Source: Aquincola sp. (GTDB lineage Bacteria > Pseudomonadota > Gammaproteobacteria > Burkholderiales > Burkholderiaceae_C). Taken from it: a stretch of 10,851 nt of DNA. Under the pieces are notes generated by a model. The model had not been told where the DNA came from. It saw only the letters and a program-made list of their open reading frames with translations, and made no database searches. Below are positions 5,789-10,851 of the stretch, one piece after another. The translations under genes were made by a program, and so were the position numbers. Numbering within the stretch: position 1 is the first letter of the stretch; the number at the start of each line of letters is the position of its first letter. Where the stretch lies: positions 1 to 10,851 of the forward strand of contig JAOUIM010000090.1 of NCBI GenBank assembly GCA_029884035.1, in the 5' to 3' direction.

Positions 5789-7183
5789 TCAGCCCATCGG
5801 CTTCAACTGCTGCAGCAACGTCGGCACCAGCTCAGACACCGTCGGGTGGATGTGCACTGTGCGTGCAATGCGGTCCACCGGCTCGCCGGCGGCCATCATG
5901 TCGAGCAGGCCGTGAATGACCTCGTCGCCGCTCATGCCGAGGATCGCGGCGCCGAGCAGACGGCGGCTCTGGGCATCGACCACGACCTTCATGAAGCCCT
6001 GGGTCTCGCCCGCTTCGCGCGCACGGCCCACGCGCTGCATCGGCATCTTGGCGCGCAGCGCAGGCTTGCCGCCGGCGCGCACCTCGGTTTCGGTGGCGCC
6101 GATGCGGGCCAGCGGCGGATCGATGAACAGCGCGTAGCAGGCGATGCGGTCACCGATGCGGCGTGCATCGTTGTCGAACATGTTGGCCACCACGATCTCG
6201 TGGTCGTTCCACGCGGTGTGGGTGAACGCGCCGCGCCCGTTGCAGTCGCCCAGCGCCCACACCCCCTCGGCGCTCACGCTGCGGCATTGTTCGTCGACGA
6301 CGATGAAGCCGCGCTCGTCGGTCTTCACGCCCGCCAGTTCCAGGCCGATGCCGTCGGTGTTCGGCCGTCGCCCTACCGCGAGCAGTACGTGCGTGCCCGT
6401 CACGGGCGGCATGTCCTTGGCACACTCGGCGCCGATCGCGATGCGCGAGCCCTCACGCGACAGCGACAGGCACTCCGCGCCGGTATCGATGCGGATGCCT
6501 TCGGCCTCGAGGATCGCGCGCACGCCGTCGGCCACGTCCTCGTCCTCCCGCGGCAGCAGGCGCGGTGACTTCTCGACCACCGTGACCCTGGCGCCGAAGC
6601 GGCGCATCAGGTGCGCGAACTCCAGGCCTATGTAGCTGCCGCCGACGATCAGCAGGTGTTCGGGCACCTCGGTGAGTTCCATTACGCTGCGGTTGTCCAG
6701 TGTCGGCACCTCGTGCACGCCGGGCAGCTCGGGCAGCACCGCACGGCCGCCGAGGTTGAGGAAGATGCGCGGCGCGGTGAGCTCGCGCACCTGGTCGCCG
6801 AGGCCCACGCGCAGCGTGCGCGGCGCCGTGAACCGCGCCTCGCCGACGATCACCTCGGTGTGCTTGAGCCCGCGCATCCACGCCTCGACGCCTTCGGTCG
6901 AGGCACGGACGATCGCGTCCTTGCGCGCCTTGATGCGCGGCATGTCGGCCATGATCTCGCCGGCCGCGAACCCGAACTCGGCGCCGCGCCGCGCCAGGTG
7001 CATCGCGCGCGCACTGGCCACCAGGGTCTTGGTCGGCACGCAGCCGACGTTGACGCAGGTGCCGCCGAACGGGCCGCGCTCGATCACCGCGGTGCGCAGA
7101 CCCTCACGGCTGCAGCGCGCGGCCAGCGCAGGCCCTGCCTGGCCGGCGCCCACGACGATGGCATCGAACGATTCAGTCGGCAT
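5789..7183 (-). CDS. FAD-dependent pyridine nucleotide-disulfide oxidoreductase (class I, MerA/RclA-like)
   Basis: This 464-residue flavoenzyme has the full class I disulfide-reductase layout. The N-terminal FAD dinucleotide site is GAGQAG (residues 12-17). The redox-active pair is C43/C48 in GGTCVNVGCVPTK. The NAD(P) domain has LLIVGGSYIGLEFAHLMRRF and an acidic residue after the next strand (VTVVEKSPRLL), which usually favours NADH. The second FAD motif is in VWALGDCNG. The C-terminal dimerisation domain ends with the active-site HIHPTVSELVPT. The ATG at 7183 has GGAGGG 7 nt upstream and is preferred to the in-frame ATG at 7204, which has none. There is no heavy-metal-binding domain and no C-terminal Cys pair (the end is LQQLKPMG), so it is not a mercuric reductase. 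Dihydrolipoamide dehydrogenase, glutathione reductase and RclA-like hypothiocyanous-acid reductase are the relatives to weigh; the substrate is unknown. It lies 56 nt after ureD and may be co-transcribed. Confidence 0.92.
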   Translation of the reverse strand: MPTESFDAIVVGAGQAGPALAARCSREGLRTAVIERGPFGGTCVNVGCVPTKTLVASARAMHLARRGAEFGFAAGEIMADMPRIKARKDAIVRASTEGVEAWMRGLKHTEVIVGEARFTAPRTLRVGLGDQVRELTAPRIFLNLGGRAVLPELPGVHEVPTLDNRSVMELTEVPEHLLIVGGSYIGLEFAHLMRRFGARVTVVEKSPRLLPREDEDVADGVRAILEAEGIRIDTGAECLSLSREGSRIAIGAECAKDMPPVTGTHVLLAVGRRPNTDGIGLELAGVKTDERGFIVVDEQCRSVSAEGVWALGDCNGRGAFTHTAWNDHEIVVANMFDNDARRIGDRIACYALFIDPPLARIGATETEVRAGGKPALRAKMPMQRVGRAREAGETQGFMKVVVDAQSRRLLGAAILGMSGDEVIHGLLDMMAAGEPVDRIARTVHIHPTVSELVPTLLQQLKPMG

Positions 7184-7190
7184 GGCTCGG

Positions 7191-7196
7191 CCCTCC
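7191..7196 (-). promoter_or_regulatory. Ribosome binding site deciding the oxidoreductase start (GGAGGG)
   Basis: On the - strand GGAGGG stands 7 nt before the ATG at 7183. The upstream in-frame ATG at 7204 has no such site, so the seven extra residues are probably not translated. Confidence 0.7.
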
Positions 7197-7222
7197 GCGG
7201 TCATGATCGGTCGGGCATGTCA

Positions 7223-7234
7223 TTACTTTCTTAC
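7223..7234 (-). promoter_or_regulatory. AT-rich GTAA direct repeat between ureD and the oxidoreductase gene
   Basis: On the - strand GTAAGAAAGTAA is an 8-nt-period repeat of GTAA, a small AT-rich patch in otherwise GC-rich DNA, 40 nt before the oxidoreductase start. It could be part of a promoter or a response-regulator site. I cannot name a matching regulator. Confidence 0.25.
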
Positions 7235-7239
7235 GCCAC

Positions 7240-8067
7240 TCAGGTCGACCACACCCGCGGCGCGTGCTCGTCGAGGTCCCAACACAACCGGCGCCACCGC
7301 GCGCGCAGCCCGACCAACCGCGCCCATGTCGACTCCATCGCATCGCCGAGCGTGCGCCAGACGACGAGGCCGGGGGCCGGCGCGGTGCAGCCCTCGAGGC
7401 CGGGGGCATTGTCGCGTGCGACGTCGAGCAGCGCGTCGCGCTCGGCCGTCGTGAAGCCGCTCCCCGACGCACACCACAAGGTCGCCATCACCTTGCGACC
7501 GGCCAGCCCGAGCGGGGAATCGAGCAGGCGCCAGTCGCCCGCGTCGATCACGCCGCGCTCGAGCCAGCGGCCGGGCCACTCGAGGTGCTGCGTGAAGCGA
7601 CCGCTCGTGAACGGCGCGCCGGAGGCCGGCAGCCCGAGGCAGAGCAGGTCGGCGCCGATCATCGCAGCGCCGTCGGCGAGGGCGAAACACACGCGGTTCT
7701 CGGCCAGGCAGCCGTCGTAGGCCAGCGAGGCCATCGGCAGCCATTCGAGGCGCGCGTCACGCTGGACGTCGATGCGCACCGTCTGCGATGCGGGCCTACC
7801 TGCGCTGCGGTAGAACCGCGTCGCGCCCGGCGTCGTGATCAGCGCATGGGTCTGCGGCCCGAGCGTGATGTCGATGTCGAGCGCATCGCCGCCGGCCATG
7901 CCGCCGGGCGGGTGCACCAGCACATGGTGGCAAATGCCCGGGCCCTCGGGGTAGAGCGCCTTGAGCACTCGCAGCGGCCCATGGTGCCGGTCACTGGCCA
8001 CGCAGCGGCCGTCGCCATCGCGGCGGTAGTCGAGCGCGAGGTGCCCCCGCCAGGACGGCGCGCTCAA
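7240..8067 (-). CDS. ureD: Urease accessory protein UreD (UreH)
   Basis: UreD is the scaffold of the urease-maturation complex, passing nickel from UreE/UreG/UreF into apo-urease in the cytoplasm. This copy has 275 residues from a TTG start at 8067, a normal length. Family landmarks are GPLRVLKALYPEG (30-42), HHVLVHPPGGMAGGD (47-61), TTPGATRFYRS, the LEWLP strand, FTSGRFTQHLEWPGRWLERG, and LLDSPLGLAGRKVMATLW. The TTG overlaps the TGA of the deaminase gene (TTGA), and reading back from SWRGHLALDYRRDG no better start exists; the frame stays open upstream only as antisense-like sequence. The conserved segment usually read LP.ETI.Y.G is LPMASLAYDG here, so the customary Glu is Ala113. No ureA, ureB or ureC follows: the next gene is an oxidoreductase. 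It may serve a urease encoded elsewhere, or be a diverged copy. Confidence 0.9.
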   Translation of the reverse strand: MSAPSWRGHLALDYRRDGDGRCVASDRHHGPLRVLKALYPEGPGICHHVLVHPPGGMAGGDALDIDITLGPQTHALITTPGATRFYRSAGRPASQTVRIDVQRDARLEWLPMASLAYDGCLAENRVCFALADGAAMIGADLLCLGLPASGAPFTSGRFTQHLEWPGRWLERGVIDAGDWRLLDSPLGLAGRKVMATLWCASGSGFTTAERDALLDVARDNAPGLEGCTAPAPGLVVWRTLGDAMESTWARLVGLRARWRRLCWDLDEHAPRVWST

Positions 8068-8537
8068 CGGCGCCAGAAATCGCGGTGCAGCGCCGCGATC
8101 TCTTCCTCGACCGCGGGCACCGGCCCGATCACGCGCACGTCCTTCTGGCCGCGCGCGAAGATCTCGCGGCACGGCAGGTCGAGCGTGGGGTTCTCGGCGT
8201 GGCGCCCGGTCATCTGCAGCAGCCGGCGCTCGCCCATGCCGTAGACCAGGCGGCCGATGTGGGCCCAGTACTGCGTGCCTGCGCACATCGCACAGGGCTC
8301 CACCGTGGTCACGAGCGTGCAGCTCCAGCGCGTGGCCTCGTCGAAGCGCTGCGCCGCCTCGCGCGCGAGCACCGCTTCCGCGTGCTCGACGGTGTCGATG
8401 TTGCCCTGCTCGAGCAGCACCGTCTCGCCGTCGGCGGCCACCAGTACGGCGCCGAAGGGGTGATGACCGGCGTCGAGCGCGGCACGTGCCACCGCGTTGG
8501 CGCGGCGCAAGGCGCGGACGATCTGGGTCTCGTTCAC
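8064..8537 (-). CDS. Zinc-dependent nucleoside/guanine-type deaminase (CDA fold)
   Basis: This 157-residue cytoplasmic deaminase belongs to the cytidine/deoxycytidylate deaminase superfamily. Zinc ligands are visible: H52 with the catalytic E54 in VEHAEAVL, and C82/C85 in PCAMCAG. HHPFGAVLV (25-33) and N46 form the substrate pocket seen in guanine deaminase and TadA/FCY1 relatives. The HAE plus PCAMC form and the length of ~157 fit a free base or nucleoside substrate (guanine, cytosine or a related N-heterocycle) with release of ammonia. The exact substrate cannot be read from the sequence. The start is GTG at 8537, 4 nt after the permease stop. Its TGA overlaps the ureD TTG. The position between an ABC importer and ureD suggests it processes the imported compound. 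Confidence 0.9.
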   Translation of the reverse strand: MNETQIVRALRRANAVARAALDAGHHPFGAVLVAADGETVLLEQGNIDTVEHAEAVLAREAAQRFDEATRWSCTLVTTVEPCAMCAGTQYWAHIGRLVYGMGERRLLQMTGRHAENPTLDLPCREIFARGQKDVRVIGPVPAVEEEIAALHRDFWRR

Positions 8538-8541
8538 GTCG

Positions 8542-9312
8542 TCACGCCGATTGCAGGCCGCGGTGCGCCCAGCCGGTGGTGCGCCGCTCGATCCAGGAGA
8601 AGAGCTCGTACATCGCCATCGCCATCACGCCGATCGTCACGAGGCCGGCGAAGGCGAGCGGGATGCGCTGCTGGCTGCCGGCCGAGTTGATCAGGTAGCC
8701 GATGCCCGAGTCGCCGGCGGTCATCTCGGCCAGCACGGTGCCGACGAAGGCCAGCGTGATCGCGACCTTGAGCGAGCCGAAGAAGTAGGGCATCGAGCGT
8801 GGCAGCCCGACCTTGACGAGCACGTCCCAGCGCCGCGCGCCGAGCACGCGAAGCACGTCCTCGAGCTCGGGTTCGAGCGTGGCCAGCCCGGTGGCGATGT
8901 TCACCGTGATCGGGAAGAAAGAGATCAGGAAGGCGGTCAGGATGCCGGGGCCCAGGCCGATGCCGAACCACACCACGAGGATCGGCACGATCGCGGCCTT
9001 GGGCACCGCGTTGAAGGCCACCATCAGCGGATACAGCGCGGTGTAGGCCAGGCGCGAGCTGCCGACCAGGAAGCCGAGCAACACGCCCACCGCGATCGCC
9101 AGCCCGAAACCCAGCATCGTGACCCAGAAGGTCTTCCACGCCGCTTCGAGCAGCGCGCCCTTGAAGGCGATGAATTCGCGCGCGATCTGCCACGGGCTCG
9201 GGAAAATGAACTCGGCAATGCCCAGGCCGCTGACGATGGCCTGCCACAGCAGCAGCACCGTGGCCAGCACGACAAGTGGCGACCAGCGCTCCAGGGTCTT
9301 GCCGACCTTCAC
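8542..9312 (-). CDS. ABC transporter permease, nitrate/taurine/NMT1 type (SsuC/TauC-like)
   Basis: This 256-residue inner-membrane permease of the BPD_transp_1 type has about six hydrophobic segments, e.g. SPLVVLATVLLLWQAIVSG, WVTMLGFGLAIAVGVLLGFL, AIVPILVVWFGIGLGPGILT and FAGLVTIGVMAMAMYELF. The coupling (EAA-like) loop is LEDVLRVLGARRWDVLVKVG followed by LPRSMPYFFGSLKVA. The start is GTG at 9312, overlapping the ATPase TGA (GTGA) with GGAGG 7 nt upstream at 9320-9324. Without this GTG the open frame continues far into the ATPase gene, which is spurious. With the ATPase and binding protein upstream it completes one importer. This family carries sulfonates, nitrate, pyrimidine precursors and other small organics; the substrate is not decided. 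Confidence 0.93.
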   Translation of the reverse strand: MKVGKTLERWSPLVVLATVLLLWQAIVSGLGIAEFIFPSPWQIAREFIAFKGALLEAAWKTFWVTMLGFGLAIAVGVLLGFLVGSSRLAYTALYPLMVAFNAVPKAAIVPILVVWFGIGLGPGILTAFLISFFPITVNIATGLATLEPELEDVLRVLGARRWDVLVKVGLPRSMPYFFGSLKVAITLAFVGTVLAEMTAGDSGIGYLINSAGSQQRIPLAFAGLVTIGVMAMAMYELFSWIERRTTGWAHRGLQSA

Positions 9313-10130
9313 GGCGTCGCCTCCGTGCCCGCTTTCGCGTCCTTGCCACGGCCGGCGCCGATATGGCCGCGCAACTCGTGCACGATGTCGATGAACCGCG
9401 GCGTGTAGGTGATCTCCAGGTCGCGTGGGCGCGGCAGGTCGATCTCGCGGCGCACGACGAAGCGGCCGGGGCTGCGGCTCATCACGTAGACCGTGTCGGC
9501 AAGGAACACGCTCTCGCGCAGGTCGTGCGTGACGAGGATGACGTTGAATTTCTGCGTGGCCTGCAGGTCGCGCAGGATGCACCACAGGTCCTCGCGCGTG
9601 AAGGCGTCGAGCGCGCCGAACGGCTCGTCGAGCAGCAGCATCTTCGGCTCGTGCACCAGCGCGCGGCAGATGCTGGCGCGCTGCTGCATGCCGCCCGACA
9701 GCTGCCACGGGTACTTGTTCTCGTAGCCGGACAGCCCCACGCTCGCGAGCAAGGCGCCGGCCTTGTCGGCGTACTCGACACGGCGGGCCTTGAAGTTCGA
9801 GCGGTACGGCTCGACGATCTCCAGCGGCAGCAGCACGTTGTCGAGCGTCGTGCGCCACGGCAGCAGGCTGGGCGCCTGGAACGCCATGCCGCTGATCTTC
9901 AGCGGGCCGGTCACGGGCGCGCCGCCGATCGCGATGCTGCCGCGGCTCGGCATTTTCAGCCCGGTGGCCAGCTTCATGAAGGTCGACTTGCCGCAGCCCG
10001 ACGGCCCGACGATGGCGACGAACTCGCCCTCGTGCAATGACAGCGAGATGTCCTCGACCGCGAAGTGGCCCTGCGCGAGCAGCTCGTCGTTGTAGGCCAG
10101 CCAGACGTTGCGGAATTCGACGAACGACAT
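9309..10130 (-). CDS. ABC transporter ATP-binding protein, nitrate/taurine/NMT1 type (SsuB/TauB-like)
   Basis: This 273-residue cytoplasmic ATPase drives the importer formed with the adjacent permease. Walker A is GPSGCGKST (42-50). The Q-loop MAFQAPSLLPWRTTLDNVLL is the form typical of the SsuB/TauB/nitrate group. The signature is LSGGMQQRASICRAL (from 144). Walker B is MLLLDEPFGALD with D168/E169, and the H-loop is THD (201-203). The start at 10130 (MSFVEFRNVWLAYND) lies 13 nt after the stop of the binding-protein gene. The frame is open further upstream, but that part overlaps the binding protein and is Arg/Pro-rich noise. The ribosome binding site is weak, and the stop overlaps the permease GTG. 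Confidence 0.94.
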   Translation of the reverse strand: MSFVEFRNVWLAYNDELLAQGHFAVEDISLSLHEGEFVAIVGPSGCGKSTFMKLATGLKMPSRGSIAIGGAPVTGPLKISGMAFQAPSLLPWRTTLDNVLLPLEIVEPYRSNFKARRVEYADKAGALLASVGLSGYENKYPWQLSGGMQQRASICRALVHEPKMLLLDEPFGALDAFTREDLWCILRDLQATQKFNVILVTHDLRESVFLADTVYVMSRSPGRFVVRREIDLPRPRDLEITYTPRFIDIVHELRGHIGAGRGKDAKAGTEATP

Positions 10131-10143
10131 GGCGGCCGGCGTC

Positions 10144-10851
10144 CTACCGCTTCGCGGGCGGCAGGATGTTGAGCTCCGCCTTGGAGGGCAGGAAGGCATC
10201 GGTCCACACCGCCGACGGGTCGACGCGGGTCTTGGTCGCAAACGCGTCGCTCACCTGCGAGGCCATCAGCGACAAGCGGCCGGGCACGACGACGCCGAAG
10301 CCTTCCGCGCGCGCGTCGGGACTGGCCACCACCGCGTCGATGGCCATCCTCAGGCGGCGTTTCTCCAGATCAACATTGATGATGCCGTCGCGCGCCTTGA
10401 CGTAGTCGATCGCCGCGTCCGGATTGGCCATCACCTCCTTCGCGCCCTTGGCGAACGCGGCGAGGAACGTCTTCACCGCCTGCGGCTGCTCTTTGAGCAT
10501 CTTCGGGGTGGCGATGATCACGTTGCCGTACAGCTTCACACCGTTGGACGCGTAGGGCAGGATCACGACGTCCTCGGCCTTCACGTTGCGCGCCTCGAGG
10601 TTGAGCAGCGAGGTGAACGAGAAGCCGGTGATCGCGTCGACGTCGCCGCGCGCCAGCATCGTCTCGCGCAGCGGCGGGTCCATGCTGGTCCAGGTCACGT
10701 TCTGGACGTTGTTGGCCTTGGCGAAGATCGGAAAGCCGCGCCGCCCGGCGTCGAACACCGGCGCGCCGAGCTTCTTGCCCGACAGGTCGGCGGGTTTGGC
10801 GATGCCGCTCTTCTTCAACGCCAGCACCGCGGCCGGCGTGTTGTTGTAGAC
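10144..10851 (-). CDS. ABC transporter substrate-binding protein, NMT1/THI5-like (N-terminus beyond window)
   Basis: The 235 C-terminal residues of a periplasmic binding protein are visible, in frame from the window edge to TAG at 10144-10146. Landmarks of the NMT1/SsuA/TauA type are VYNNTPAAVLALKKSG, the PADLSGKKLGAPVFDAGRRG stretch, METMLARG-like RETMLARGDVDAITGF, and the late PSAVWTDAFLPSK. Proteins of this type have about 320-340 residues, so roughly 100 residues, including the signal peptide, lie to the right. It is the first visible gene of the leftward operon and supplies substrate recognition. THI5-like members bind hydroxymethylpyrimidine-type compounds and others bind sulfonates or nitrate, so a pyrimidine-like ligand would suit the deaminase two genes downstream. 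That link is an inference. Confidence 0.9.
   Translation of the reverse strand, partial: VYNNTPAAVLALKKSGIAKPADLSGKKLGAPVFDAGRRGFPIFAKANNVQNVTWTSMDPPLRETMLARGDVDAITGFSFTSLLNLEARNVKAEDVVILPYASNGVKLYGNVIIATPKMLKEQPQAVKTFLAAFAKGAKEVMANPDAAIDYVKARDGIINVDLEKRRLRMAIDAVVASPDARAEGFGVVVPGRLSLMASQVSDAFATKTRVDPSAVWTDAFLPSKAELNILPPAKR

Noticed and set aside
5771..6568. + strand frame opposite the flavoenzyme
   Set aside because: His/Arg/Ala-rich mirror of the oxidoreductase, with no ribosome binding site or motif.
5789..7183. Mercuric reductase MerA
   Set aside because: There is no N-terminal heavy-metal-binding domain, no C-terminal Cys pair and no other mer genes nearby.
7264..8244. + strand frame opposite ureD and the deaminase
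   Set aside because: It spans two real - strand genes and has antisense-type composition.
8068..8286. Upstream extension of ureD to an ATG at 8286
   Set aside because: The extra 73 residues are Arg/Pro-rich, lie over the deaminase in another frame and do not resemble UreD.
8497..9408. + strand frame opposite the permease
   Set aside because: Charged low-complexity antisense of hydrophobic permease codons.
9276..10040. + strand frame opposite the ABC ATPase
   Set aside because: Antisense shadow; the - strand protein has Walker A, signature and Walker B motifs.
1..10851. CRISPR array, tRNA, rRNA, riboswitch or insertion sequence
   Set aside because: No regularly spaced repeats, cloverleaf, rRNA segments, known aptamer core or transposase frame was seen.

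Overview
The window is high-GC DNA (high 60s % in the transporter genes). Its gene styles are typical of a Burkholderiales-type betaproteobacterium: a urea-type Urt ABC transporter, GTG/TTG starts, tight 4-nt overlaps and a BPSS1187-family lipoprotein. The taxonomic call is an inference from gene content; no rRNA or marker gene is present.

Left part (1-3156, + strand): the 3' end of urtB, then complete urtC, urtD and urtE, the membrane and ATPase genes of a urea/short-chain amide ABC importer. urtB/urtC and urtC/urtD overlap by 4 nt (ATGA). urtD and urtE are separated by 86 nt holding a perfect 15-bp hairpin across the urtD stop codon and two mutually exclusive GC-rich hairpins. The first ~30 codons of urtC also lie in hairpin-rich, repeat-like DNA.

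Middle part (3157-5788): an accessory-looking stretch, partly lower in GC. It has one + strand gene for an uncharacterised ~229-aa protein with a possible GNAT-like C-terminus, a 442-nt gap rich in small inverted repeats, and a convergent (- strand) secreted lipoprotein of the BPSS1187 alpha/beta-hydrolase family. The lipoprotein has Gly where the nucleophile Ser is expected. A plausible sigma70-type promoter and a good Shine-Dalgarno precede it.

Right part (5789-10851, - strand): a gene train transcribed from right to left. In order it holds an NMT1/THI5-type periplasmic binding protein (truncated by the window edge), its ATPase, its permease, a small zinc-dependent nucleoside/guanine-type deaminase, a urease accessory protein UreD, and after 56 nt an FAD/NAD(P)-linked disulfide oxidoreductase. 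ATPase/permease share a GTGA overlap and deaminase/ureD a TTGA overlap, so the first five genes look like one translationally coupled operon. A likely reading is uptake of a nitrogenous compound, deamination, and a link to urea/urease nitrogen metabolism through UreD and the nearby urt operon. No urease structural gene follows ureD, which is the most unusual point of the layout.

I see no tRNA, rRNA, CRISPR array, transposase, integrase or recognisable riboswitch.
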